Shown here piece after piece: positions 15,709 to 23,747 of a DNA stretch of 43,746 nt. The stretch is from contig CANJRV010000016.1 of assembly GCA_947476825.1 (NCBI GenBank), positions 1 to 43,746 of the forward strand. Reading direction: 5' to 3'. Origin of the DNA: Bacteroidota bacterium (GTDB lineage Bacteria; Bacteroidota; Bacteroidia; Chitinophagales; Chitinophagaceae). The notes under the pieces were generated by a model. That model had not been told where the DNA came from. It worked only from the letters and a program-made list of their open reading frames with translations, and searched no databases. Position numbers and translations under genes: made by a program. The stretch's first letter is position 1, and each line of letters opens with the position of its first letter.

Positions 15709-17124
15709 ATGCAAATTGCTTATTCCAAACAAGAACAATTCATTATTGATAAAGTAGCATTGGCTGCTAAAGCATTGGGTATGCCTTGTTATGTAATTGG
15801 CGGTTTTGTACGAGATAAAATTTTAGGAAGAGTATGCAAAGACATAGACATAGTTTGTTTGGGTGATGGCATTCAGCTTGCAGAAGAAACTGCAAAATTA
15901 TGTAAGCCAAATCCCAAGGTTACGGTGTACAAAAACTTTGGCACCGCACAATTTAATTTCGAAGGATTAGATATTGAATTTGTTGGCGCACGCAAAGAAT
16001 CTTATCGTGCAGAAAGTAGAAATCCGATAGTGGAAACTGGGACTTTTCTTGAAGATCAATTGCGTAGAGACCTCACTATTAATGCCTTAGCCATTAGTTT
16101 AAATGAAAAGGACTATGGGCAAATTGTCGATGCATGCAATGGATTAAAAGATATAAAAGATAAAATTTTGAGAACCCCTCTTCCTCCTGCTCAAACCTTT
16201 ATTGATGATCCATTGCGTATGATGCGCACCATTAGATTTGCAACGCAATTAGACTATCAAATTGAAGAAGAAACCCTATTGGCAATACTAGAAAATGCAG
16301 AAAGAATTTTGATTATTTCTAAGGAAAGAATTACAGATGAATTGCAAAAAATAATGGCTTGTAAAAAGCCTTCCATTGGTTTTGATTTACTGTTTAGAAC
16401 AAAAATACTTACCTTCATTTTTCCTAAATTAGCTGCTTTGGCTGGTGCAGAAAATATTGATGGCATAGGACATAAAGATAATTTTTACCATACCATTCAA
16501 GTCGTCGATAATATTAGTATGCATACCAATAATATTTGGCTAAGATGGGCAGCATTATTACATGATATAGGAAAACCAAACACCAAAAAATTTGAACAAG
16601 GTCATGGTTGGACTTTTCATGGGCATGAATGGATAGGAGGAAAAATGATACCGGGTATATTCAAAGACCTCAAACTACCCTTGCATCATGAAATGAAGTA
16701 TGTACAGAAATTAGTTTTTCTACATCATCGGCCTGTTTCATTGACGAAAGAAAATATAACTGACAGTGCTTTGAGAAGATTATTATTCGATGCAGGAGAG
16801 GAAATAGATGATTTGATGACCTTATGCAATGCGGACATCACTTCTAAAAATCAAACGAAGGTGATTAAATTTAGAGAGAATTTTAATTTGGTTCAAGAGC
16901 GAATGAAGGAAGTGGAAGAATCGGATAAAATTAGAAATTGGCAGCCACCTATAACTGGTGAAATAATTATGGAGACATTCAATCTCAAACCTAGTAAAGC
17001 TGTTGGTGATATCAAAGATGCTGTTAGAGAGGCAATCTTGGATGGACTCATTAAAAATAATTATGAAGAGGCCTTTGCTTTTATGTTGGCAAAGGCGAAT
17101 GAATTAAATATAAAACCTATTTAG
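15709..17124 (+). CDS. cca: CCA tRNA nucleotidyltransferase / poly(A) polymerase family with HD domain
   Basis: The N-terminal nucleotidyltransferase head has GGFVRD at 31-36 and the metal-binding pair DID at 45-47. RRDLTINALA and DDPLRMMRTIRFATQL follow, the class II signature. An HD phosphohydrolase domain comes next, with His285-Asp286 in ALLHDIGKP and a further HGHEW motif. In bacteria of this type the enzyme adds or repairs the CCA end of tRNA; the HD domain may give phosphodiesterase or phosphatase activity. A TTG at 15694 is in frame, but the ATG at 15709 is the better start. It is followed closely by the pRiA4b-like gene and miaA, another tRNA gene. Confidence 0.9.
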   Translation: MQIAYSKQEQFIIDKVALAAKALGMPCYVIGGFVRDKILGRVCKDIDIVCLGDGIQLAEETAKLCKPNPKVTVYKNFGTAQFNFEGLDIEFVGARKESYRAESRNPIVETGTFLEDQLRRDLTINALAISLNEKDYGQIVDACNGLKDIKDKILRTPLPPAQTFIDDPLRMMRTIRFATQLDYQIEEETLLAILENAERILIISKERITDELQKIMACKKPSIGFDLLFRTKILTFIFPKLAALAGAENIDGIGHKDNFYHTIQVVDNISMHTNNIWLRWAALLHDIGKPNTKKFEQGHGWTFHGHEWIGGKMIPGIFKDLKLPLHHEMKYVQKLVFLHHRPVSLTKENITDSALRRLLFDAGEEIDDLMTLCNADITSKNQTKVIKFRENFNLVQERMKEVEESDKIRNWQPPITGEIIMETFNLKPSKAVGDIKDAVREAILDGLIKNNYEEAFAFMLAKANELNIKPI

Positions 17125-17132
17125 TATGTTTG
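17125..17132 (+). promoter_or_regulatory. Possible -7 element (TATGTTTG)
   Basis: TATGTTTG fits TAnnTTTG and lies 19 bases before the ATG at 17151, right after the stop of the preceding gene. No -33 TTTG is visible, so it may only support an internal start. Confidence 0.4.
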
Positions 17133-17150
17133 CGATTGCAACGGAAAAAT

Positions 17151-17723
17151 ATGTCATTAATTAATCTAAAAATAAGTTGGGAAGAAGATGATTCCACCTA
17201 TCGATCTGTAGAAATACTATCAGATCAAACTTTTTATGAGCTACATACTTGTATCAAGTTTATTTTTCAGATGCCAGAAAAAATGGAAGCCTCCATTTTT
17301 GTAAGTAACCATAAATGGGTTAAGGAAACAGAAATTTCTTCTGTTGTTGAGAAAAATATTAGAGGTGCCGCTTCGCTAAGTATGAAAAAAACACCCATTG
17401 GTGCACTCATTTCTGACCCACATCAAAAGTTTATATATGAAAGTGATCATGTCAAAAAATGGCGATTACTTATTGAAATTATTACATTGAGCCCTATTCC
17501 ATCCAAGCCGAAATTATACCCAGTTTGTATTTTGAGTGAAGGCGTTTCTCCTACCCAATTTGGTATCAAAGATTTAGAAAAAGAACTTGTGGTGGAAGCA
17601 GAAGAAAAATTTGATGTACCTTCTAACGAAGAGGGTTACGGAGAAGAAGGCGAAGATGATATGACTTCGACGGATGCAGAGGATGATCTTGGAGGCGATG
17701 ATAATTTTACGGATGAATTATAG
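17151..17723 (+). CDS. Plasmid pRiA4b ORF-3-like family protein
   Basis: A 190-residue cytosolic protein. Its opening, INLKISWEEDDSTYRSVEILSDQTFYELHTCIKFIF, has the layout of the pRiA4b ORF-3 (IS1096 passenger-like) family: a beta strand, a short linker and a 'LH..I...F' helix. The C-terminal 45 residues are strongly acidic (EEGYGEEGEDDMTSTDAEDD), suggesting a flexible tail. No activity is known for the family. The frame extends back to 17130, but the ATG at 17151 matches family starts. It sits between cca and miaA (12-base gap to miaA), so an RNA-linked role is possible but only inferred. Confidence 0.75.
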   Translation: MSLINLKISWEEDDSTYRSVEILSDQTFYELHTCIKFIFQMPEKMEASIFVSNHKWVKETEISSVVEKNIRGAASLSMKKTPIGALISDPHQKFIYESDHVKKWRLLIEIITLSPIPSKPKLYPVCILSEGVSPTQFGIKDLEKELVVEAEEKFDVPSNEEGYGEEGEDDMTSTDAEDDLGGDDNFTDEL

Positions 17724-17735
17724 AATGCGGTTCCA

Positions 17736-18614
17736 TTGAAAAAATTAATAGTAATTGGCGGACCAACTGCCATTGGTAAAACAAATGTTGCCATTGAGAT
17801 TGCACAGCATTTGGGTACTGAAATTTTATCTGCCGACAGTAGACAATGTTACAAGGAATTGAATATTGGTGTAGCTAAACCAAGTCCAGAACAGTTGGCA
17901 CTTGTACCGCATCATTTTATCGATTCGCATTCTGTTGATGAGCTTGTTTCGGCTGGTCAATTTGAACAATACGGATTAGAAAAGTTGGACACAATTTTTG
18001 CGAAAAAGGATGTTGCTGTTTGCGTCGGTGGCACTGGATTATACCTAAAAGCGCTTTGTGAAGGTCTGGATTCAATGCCTTCCATTGATAAAAAATTGGA
18101 TGCAGAAATCAATGAAACCTTTAAACAACAAGGCTTAGCTTGGTTGCAAAAGGAAATTGAACATGCCGACCCTCTATTTTATCATCAATCAGAAAAAGAA
18201 AACGCGTCTCGTTTATTACGAGCATTGGTATTTAAATTATCGACCGGCGAGTCCATACTTTCCTATCGTACGAATCAACATAAAACTAGATCTTTTGCAA
18301 TAGAAAAATATGTGTTAGTCTCAGAAAGGGATGTTTTGTATCAACGAATCAACCAACGAGTGGATGTTATGTTGCAGGATGGATTGGTGGAGGAGGCTTT
18401 ATCATTATATCCGAAGAAAGAATTGCGAAGTTTACAAACTGTTGGCTATTCAGAATTATTCAAATATTTCGATGGGGAATATCCTCTGGAAGTGGCAATT
18501 GGCTTGATAAAGCAACATTCTAGGAATTATGCTAAAAGGCAAATTACCTGGTTCAAAAATCAAAATCAATTTATACCTTTATATACTTACGAAATATTAA
18601 AAAAATTTGTATAA
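17736..18614 (+). CDS. miaA: tRNA dimethylallyltransferase MiaA
   Basis: This 292-residue protein carries the P-loop GGPTAIGKT at 8-16, the motif SADSRQCYKELNIGVAKP with the catalytic Asp, HHFID, VGGTGLYLKAL, and the later LQTVGYSELF and YAKRQITWF motifs, all diagnostic for MiaA. It transfers a dimethylallyl group from DMAPP to N6 of A37 in tRNAs reading UNN codons. The start is TTG at 17736, 12 bases after the previous stop; no better ATG precedes the P-loop. Length is normal for the family. Confidence 0.96.
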   Translation: MKKLIVIGGPTAIGKTNVAIEIAQHLGTEILSADSRQCYKELNIGVAKPSPEQLALVPHHFIDSHSVDELVSAGQFEQYGLEKLDTIFAKKDVAVCVGGTGLYLKALCEGLDSMPSIDKKLDAEINETFKQQGLAWLQKEIEHADPLFYHQSEKENASRLLRALVFKLSTGESILSYRTNQHKTRSFAIEKYVLVSERDVLYQRINQRVDVMLQDGLVEEALSLYPKKELRSLQTVGYSELFKYFDGEYPLEVAIGLIKQHSRNYAKRQITWFKNQNQFIPLYTYEILKKFV

Positions 18615-18643
18615 AATTACGCTTTCAGTTAACATGTATATAA

Positions 18644-18674
18644 TTTGCATATATTCATGTTACCACTAAATTTG
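18644..18674 (+). promoter_or_regulatory. Well-formed Bacteroidota promoter (TTTG-N19-TAAATTTG)
   Basis: TTTG at 18644-18647, a 19-base spacer and TAAATTTG at 18667-18674 match the two-part Bacteroidota consensus. It is the best promoter seen in the window. The ATG of the giant repeat protein is 17 bases after the -7 box, so that gene and the following lipoprotein have their own promoter apart from miaA. Confidence 0.7.
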
Positions 18675-18690
18675 TATGTAGGAAGTATTT

Positions 18691-19287
18691 ATGAAGGAAA
18701 AAGGGAATAAGGTTGTATTTGATTTTCTTGCCGAGTTGGCGAAATCAAACAATTCAAACGCTAATGAACCCGATATTCAACGGGAAATCAGTAGTGCAAA
18801 TGGTCGTTTCCCAACGGGTGGAAAAAGTGAGCCCAAAATTCTCAGAACTGTTTACCCAGAAGGATTTTCTAATGAAGCAGAAAACGAATTCAGTCCTATA
18901 AATAATGATAATGCAAAGAATAATTTGAATCCAGCAAACGGAAATATACCAAATGGGATTAGTCAATCTATCCCTTTTCCGAATACTGGGAATTTTTATT
19001 CCAATCCTGTCAACCAGCAACATCTTGGTAATGGCATTATTCCAGATAATCAACAAGATGATTCTGAAACCTTGACTCCTGCTGCATTTGATGAAAGAAT
19101 TAAACTTTTATTGCAAGGAATCGAAGCAAGAAGTAATCCAGCAACGCCAAGTCATAATCCAATTCAACCTGTTGAAACAAGTCATAATCCCATTTTTGTT
19201 CCTATTCCGGTTCCTCTAGTTGAACCCGTAAAAATCGTAGAAGAGAAGAGCATGGAAGTTGAAAAAGCATTTCAATACAGCCAGTAG
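18691..19287 (+). CDS. Giant helical-repeat protein, N-terminal part (frameshifted)
   Basis: This 198-codon frame is the start of what seems to be one gene running to 22948. It begins with a cytosolic Asn/Pro/Gly-rich, low-complexity region and holds the first copy of the repeat motif, LTPAAFDERIKLLLQGIEA, near 19072. In frame it stops at 19285-19287. In the -1 frame, however, coding-like sequence continues without break, with a second copy AFDERVKILQQEINAS near 19302. Restoring one A to the A5 run at 19262-19266 joins the two. No signal peptide is seen. I do not recognise the protein. Confidence 0.8.
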   Translation: MKEKGNKVVFDFLAELAKSNNSNANEPDIQREISSANGRFPTGGKSEPKILRTVYPEGFSNEAENEFSPINNDNAKNNLNPANGNIPNGISQSIPFPNTGNFYSNPVNQQHLGNGIIPDNQQDDSETLTPAAFDERIKLLLQGIEARSNPATPSHNPIQPVETSHNPIFVPIPVPLVEPVKIVEEKSMEVEKAFQYSQ

Positions 19288-22110
19288 AAGCTGTATTAAC
19301 TTCTGCTTTCGATGAAAGAGTAAAAATACTGCAACAAGAAATCAATGCGAGTATAAAATCCTCTCCCCTACCTTTTGCCAATATAAGTTCTTCGAATAGA
19401 GGTTTAAATTTATCCACCAATGGCGAAGAAAATACGCACAAAAATATTGAATTGAATACTGGGATTCCATCGACTCCGCAAATTGAATCGAATGAGATAT
19501 TACGACCAGCAACTCGTTACGAGCGAATCGAATTTCTTCCCGATGAGACGAAGGACACTATTCAACCTCCAATTTCTGAAACAAAAAAGATAGAGATGGA
19601 CAATGATTTACCTATTTCAATGCCAGCTAGTGATGAACAAATACCACCTACCGGAACACTTGGTAACGGTATCATTCCAAACATTCAAGTAGCACCTACA
19701 GAAACCAAGACGCCATCCTTTTATGAGCGAATAAAATTTCTACAAGAAGGATTAAAATCCACTGTAATGCCTTCGGCAAAGTCAAATGCGAATCGACAAA
19801 CAAACAATGATATTATTCCACCTACTACACATGAGGTGGAAAAAAAAGAAATTGTTCCAGAACAAGAGGAGAAGCCAATTGACATTCCAGTTAACGCACC
19901 AGTGGCAAGCACTCCAGTGATTTCAGAAGCGGAATATCAAGAGAGAATTAAATCCCTTCAAGATCAAATCAAGGCCAATCCAAATACGCCGAAACCGCCG
20001 ATGGGAAGTGAAAATGTAGCACAAATAATCACACCTAATTCTAATTCAAATCAGGATATTTTGAAGGCAAATTCAAATCTGATTAATGAAATTAAAAATG
20101 AAACTGTTCCCATTGTTGCGCCAATTCCTGCAGACACCATTTCCGTTTCTGAATTTAATGAAAGAATAAAACTTTTACAAGATCAAATTAACGCGAATGC
20201 TGCTTTATCGAAGATTCCTTTAACAAATATACCAGATGAAAGTACTAGTGCTGTTCCTCCAGTTCAGGAAAAGAATAAAATAGAATCTACTTTACCACAA
20301 GCAGAGCCTGAAGAACCAATACTTCCGAAAGAGGTGTTGACAAAAGCTGAATTTTTTGAAAGCATCAAGCATTTGCAAGAAGAAATTAAGGCCTTAGCTT
20401 CTTCATCTGTTCATCCGCCAATAGAAACAGAATTTAAGCACGCACCAATTTATAGTAAGGATGTAGAAAAGGAAAAGGCTGTAACACCTATTGCAATTGA
20501 CAAGGCAGATCTTGATGAAGATAATTCAGAAAATTTATCGCCTGAGGAATACTATAAAAAAATAAAATTATTACATGATCAAATCAGTGCGAATCTAACG
20601 CAAAAGGACTTGATTATACCAAATACGATTGCCAAAGTAGAGGATTCAATTAGTGCGGATAATACGCCAGAAGAAATTAATATCAAGTATAAAAATATTG
20701 AGGAGATTGAAAATGAAATTGTACCGCAACCAATTCCGCAAACGGATAAATTAACTCCTGCCGAATTTTACGAAAAAATAAAATTGCTGCATGAAGAAAT
20801 TAAATCCAATGCGATAATTACACCGAGTGAAGCGAAAGAAATTAAGAAAGAAGAACCAGAAATATCAAATTCTTATTTTGAAGAAATAAAAGCCAGTCTG
20901 ATTAAATCAAAAGAAATCGGAAAGGAAATAAATGTAAGTGTTGCTAAGAATCCAACAGAAAATTTAAGTCCTAAAGAGCTTTTTGATAAAGTAAATAACA
21001 AAGTCAAAAAGTCAAAAGTTGTTGTAGAAAAAAATAATACACAAAAAGAATCCCCAATCATTGTAGTAGATGTAGAAAAAGGAATCACAAATATTTACAG
21101 TGCGAAGGATATTGAAGGAAATATTGCATCAGGCAATAAGGGTGGAAATAAAAAGAAAGTTTCTAATGAGAATTTAGCTGTGACTCTTGAAGAAGTATCT
21201 CCAATTGAATTCTATGAGAAGATTAATATTTGAACAAAGATTTACGAGTAAAATCTCAAACTCCCCCTTCCCCTATTATCATTGTGGATGTAGAAAAAGG
21301 TGTTACCAATATATATAATTCGGATACTGAATATAATAATAGCTTAAAAGATTCTGATCAAGATGAAGCTGAAGCTGAAGTGTTTTTAGAAGCTAATACT
21401 GTTACTACTAAATCATTGAGTCCGGAAGAGATTTATGAAAAGGTAAAGAACATTAATCAAGAAATAAAAATTACTGCGAAACCGTCAGTTACTCCTTTAT
21501 TGGTGGTGGATGTAGAAAAGGGTTCTGGTCAAATGTTTAGTTTCGAAACGCATGTTACAGATGCAATGCCTAATCAAGTAATTGGCAATGTCCCAATCAC
21601 TGCGAATGCCATGACACAGGCCGAGTTCAATGAAGAATTGAATTTAATCAATAAGACGAAATTGGCGAATGCACCTATCAGTGGACAAGCAGTTCATGTG
21701 CACAGTGATTTAGCGAATGCGAACATTGTTCAGCCAGTTCATGAAGAAAAAATTATAGTTCAAGAAAGACCGGCAGAAGTCAAAAAAGAGGTACTTACAG
21801 AAAGCCAAGAATTAGCAGTGGAAAATTTATCGCCTGCTGAATTTTATGAAAGAATCAAACAATTAAATAAAGATAAAAAAGCACAAACTGGTTCTAATGC
21901 TGGCGAAAAACCCAAAACAGAAAATGTAAATACGGTTGCAGCACCAAGTCCTGTAAATACAGTTGCGGCACCAGTAAGAAATGAGTCAACGCATGTTGAA
22001 CAAGTACGAAGTGAAAATATTCAGAATGCTACGAATCAAGAAATGAATTCCATAGCCGTTTTGGAAGAGAAAATTAGACAGTTGCAGGAATCCTTAAAAA
22101 CCAATAATGT
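19072..22110 (+). repeat. About sixteen copies of a 20-25-residue helical motif
   Basis: Across the three frames the motif LSPAEFYERIKLLQEEIKAN (consensus by eye) recurs about every 60-80 residues. Examples are FDERIKLLLQGIEARSN, YQERIKSLQDQIKANPN, FNERIKLLQDQINANAA, FFESIKHLQEEIKALAS, YYKKIKLLHDQISANLT, FYEKIKLLHEEIKSNAI, IYEKVKNINQEIKITAK and FYERIKQLNKDKKAQTG. The last clear copy is LEEKIRQLQESLKTNN near 22060. Linkers are Pro/Asn/Glu-rich and disordered. The copies differ strongly at DNA level, so this is an old protein repeat and not recent tandem DNA. Confidence 0.85.
19452..21233 (+). CDS. Giant helical-repeat protein, middle part (frameshifted)
   Basis: The nominal start at 19452 is a TTG. 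The same frame is open and coding-like back to about 19267, so the fragment is better seen as a continuation of the preceding frame. It holds about ten copies of the FYERIK.LQ..I..N helical motif separated by acidic, Pro-rich linkers. Near 21050 is a second motif, SPIIVVDVEKGITNIYSA, which returns twice in the next frame. It ends SPIEFYEKINI then TGA, in the middle of a motif copy, at a point where restoring one T (TTT to TTTT at 21229-21231) would read on into the third frame. Alternatively, the overlapping TTGA could permit re-initiation. Confidence 0.8.
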   Translation: MNTGIPSTPQIESNEILRPATRYERIEFLPDETKDTIQPPISETKKIEMDNDLPISMPASDEQIPPTGTLGNGIIPNIQVAPTETKTPSFYERIKFLQEGLKSTVMPSAKSNANRQTNNDIIPPTTHEVEKKEIVPEQEEKPIDIPVNAPVASTPVISEAEYQERIKSLQDQIKANPNTPKPPMGSENVAQIITPNSNSNQDILKANSNLINEIKNETVPIVAPIPADTISVSEFNERIKLLQDQINANAALSKIPLTNIPDESTSAVPPVQEKNKIESTLPQAEPEEPILPKEVLTKAEFFESIKHLQEEIKALASSSVHPPIETEFKHAPIYSKDVEKEKAVTPIAIDKADLDEDNSENLSPEEYYKKIKLLHDQISANLTQKDLIIPNTIAKVEDSISADNTPEEINIKYKNIEEIENEIVPQPIPQTDKLTPAEFYEKIKLLHEEIKSNAIITPSEAKEIKKEEPEISNSYFEEIKASLIKSKEIGKEINVSVAKNPTENLSPKELFDKVNNKVKKSKVVVEKNNTQKESPIIVVDVEKGITNIYSAKDIEGNIASGNKGGNKKKVSNENLAVTLEEVSPIEFYEKINI

Positions 22111-22948
22111 ACCACCATTGTCGAAATTTATTGGCAGTGATTTAGAAAGAGAAGTTTTAAATACTTCCAAAATGCGTTTTGATGAATTGAATGAAAGGTT
22201 ATTAAAAACTGAAGATTTATTGAATAGGGTTTTGGAAATGAATCAAAATCAAATTCAAAATCCAAATATAGCTGCACCACCACCAAAACAGAGCAGATTT
22301 AAAAGTGTTTTGGCTAAGTTGAATATTGTTATCATACTTCTTGTTGTTTTATTTATTGGATATACTTGGTATCAATCTAAAAATAAAAAAAATACAGAAA
22401 AACTACCGATTCAGAACAGCGAAATGGCAAATACTTCTGATTCAACTGATGCCGGAACAACAGAATCAGATTCTTCTGATATGGCTACATTAAACAACCT
22501 TAATGCATCCAATAATGATGGTAATGCAGCTGAAAATGCTACGCCAGCAGGCAGTACAGATGTTCAAGTGGATAATCAAAATGAAAATAAAACAAGCATA
22601 CCTGAACAGAATTCTGGCAATACGGAAACTCCCCAAACCGAAATTTCCGCCAATAGAGAAAATCCTGCAAATGAAGATGGGAGAAAGCCTTCTGTTGCAA
22701 CTTCTCCTAAACAAAGAAATACAGAAAAATCGTCACGTGCTAAAAATGTTGTTGAAGCACCAGTTAGAAAAAATACGTCACGTGCTAATAATACGCCAGT
22801 CGTAAGTAATAAAAATAGAGCCACTGAAACTAAAACAGCTACAACGGTCGTCGTGCCAAAAACAAATGTATCGACTAAAGTTTCAACAATAAATAAAACC
22901 AACAAAGCTCCCGTTGTTGCTAAAGAAGTTTCTTTTGGTGAGGATTAG
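21230..22948 (+). CDS. Giant helical-repeat protein, C-terminal part with membrane segment
   Basis: Starting at a TTG that overlaps the previous TGA, this frame continues the repeats. It has VDVEKG modules near 21280 and 21505 and helical motif copies near 21418, 21610, 21830 and 22045. A coiled-coil-like stretch (LERE...SKMRFDELNERLLKTEDLLNRVLEMN) precedes a single hydrophobic segment, LNIVIILLVVLFIGYTWY, at about 22318-22375. After it comes a Ser/Asn/Thr-rich low-complexity tail of about 185 residues. The basic residues on both sides of the membrane segment leave topology uncertain. The layout suggests an envelope tether or scaffold, but that is inference. The next gene, a lipoprotein, starts 8 bases later. 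Confidence 0.82.
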   Translation: MNKDLRVKSQTPPSPIIIVDVEKGVTNIYNSDTEYNNSLKDSDQDEAEAEVFLEANTVTTKSLSPEEIYEKVKNINQEIKITAKPSVTPLLVVDVEKGSGQMFSFETHVTDAMPNQVIGNVPITANAMTQAEFNEELNLINKTKLANAPISGQAVHVHSDLANANIVQPVHEEKIIVQERPAEVKKEVLTESQELAVENLSPAEFYERIKQLNKDKKAQTGSNAGEKPKTENVNTVAAPSPVNTVAAPVRNESTHVEQVRSENIQNATNQEMNSIAVLEEKIRQLQESLKTNNVPPLSKFIGSDLEREVLNTSKMRFDELNERLLKTEDLLNRVLEMNQNQIQNPNIAAPPPKQSRFKSVLAKLNIVIILLVVLFIGYTWYQSKNKKNTEKLPIQNSEMANTSDSTDAGTTESDSSDMATLNNLNASNNDGNAAENATPAGSTDVQVDNQNENKTSIPEQNSGNTETPQTEISANRENPANEDGRKPSVATSPKQRNTEKSSRAKNVVEAPVRKNTSRANNTPVVSNKNRATETKTATTVVVPKTNVSTKVSTINKTNKAPVVAKEVSFGED

Positions 22949-22956
22949 ATTAATAT

Positions 22957-23742
22957 ATGCGTATGAAATTTTTTTATCAGTTTATAATTCTAGCATCTAT
23001 TTTGTTTTTTGTTTCTTGCCTAAGCAGGAGAACCAATGTGAGTGCTTATCCAAATGCGAATCTAAATACGAATACAACACCAAATACAGACAATATAAGT
23101 AGTGAAAATCAGGAAGAAATTACTGATAGTGTAATTGAGTATGTAAAATCCTTTAAAATTATTACTGGACAAAATTATCATCGTTCCGTACAACTTTATT
23201 ATTATGGATTAAAATCGCAATTGCAAGAAACTTTGGTAAAATATGATCCTAAAAAAGGCGTTAGTATTCTACTGTATAAAAAATATCCGAAGGCTTCTTT
23301 TTATGCGGGGGATAGTTATAAAATCCCTGAAGAAAAACGAGAGCAAGCAGTTAGTGTATTCGCACCCTTACTTGATTCATTGGTGAAAAAGAATCGGAAC
23401 GGATCTATTTTTCGCGCTGAAATAGTTGTGTTTGGTTACACAGATGAAGAAACAATAGATACGAATACCGAAAATTATCAACAATTATTGTTGAGCGCTC
23501 AACAAAGATCAATGACAGAAAATGAATACATCAATTACTTATCTTATTTAAGAGCCATGGAAGTTGGGGATATTATCAATGAACAATTGGCTGCTGAATT
23601 TGCGCAATTCAATCAAAATGAGAAGGCAATTATTAATGTTATTGTGGAAGGTAGAGGAATTGAATATCCAGATCCTACTAGAGATTATAAAAGTGTGGAT
23701 GATAAAAGAAAAATTACTAAAGTGTATTGGAAGGTCTATTAG
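22957..23742 (+). CDS. OmpA-like lipoprotein (divergent)
   Basis: A lipoprotein signal ends at Cys21 (LFFVSC), followed by an Asn/Thr-rich linker and about 200 residues of globular domain. Its C-terminal half has the order of an OmpA-like peptidoglycan-binding fold: a strand AEIVVFGYTDEE, then a helix with LSYLRAMEVGDIINEQL (compare LS..RA..V...L), a strand INVIVEGRGIEYPDP, and KRKITKVYWKVY in place of NRRVEI. The similarity is distant, and the usual D and R peptidoglycan contacts are not all certain. It is probably co-transcribed with the giant repeat protein and may be its envelope partner. ATG at 22963 is an alternative start. Confidence 0.75.
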   Translation: MRMKFFYQFIILASILFFVSCLSRRTNVSAYPNANLNTNTTPNTDNISSENQEEITDSVIEYVKSFKIITGQNYHRSVQLYYYGLKSQLQETLVKYDPKKGVSILLYKKYPKASFYAGDSYKIPEEKREQAVSVFAPLLDSLVKKNRNGSIFRAEIVVFGYTDEETIDTNTENYQQLLLSAQQRSMTENEYINYLSYLRAMEVGDIINEQLAAEFAQFNQNEKAIINVIVEGRGIEYPDPTRDYKSVDDKRKITKVYWKVY

Positions 23743-23747
23743 TAAAT

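Noticed and set aside
19262-19275. Programmed -1 frameshift in the giant gene
   Set aside because: The sequence around the A run does not form a proper X XXY YYZ slippery heptamer in the zero frame, and no strong downstream stem was seen. Loss of a base is simpler, though not excluded.
22490-22905. Overlapping frames within the low-complexity tail of the giant gene
   Set aside because: These come from the biased Asn/Thr/Ser composition in alternative frames and have no start signals.
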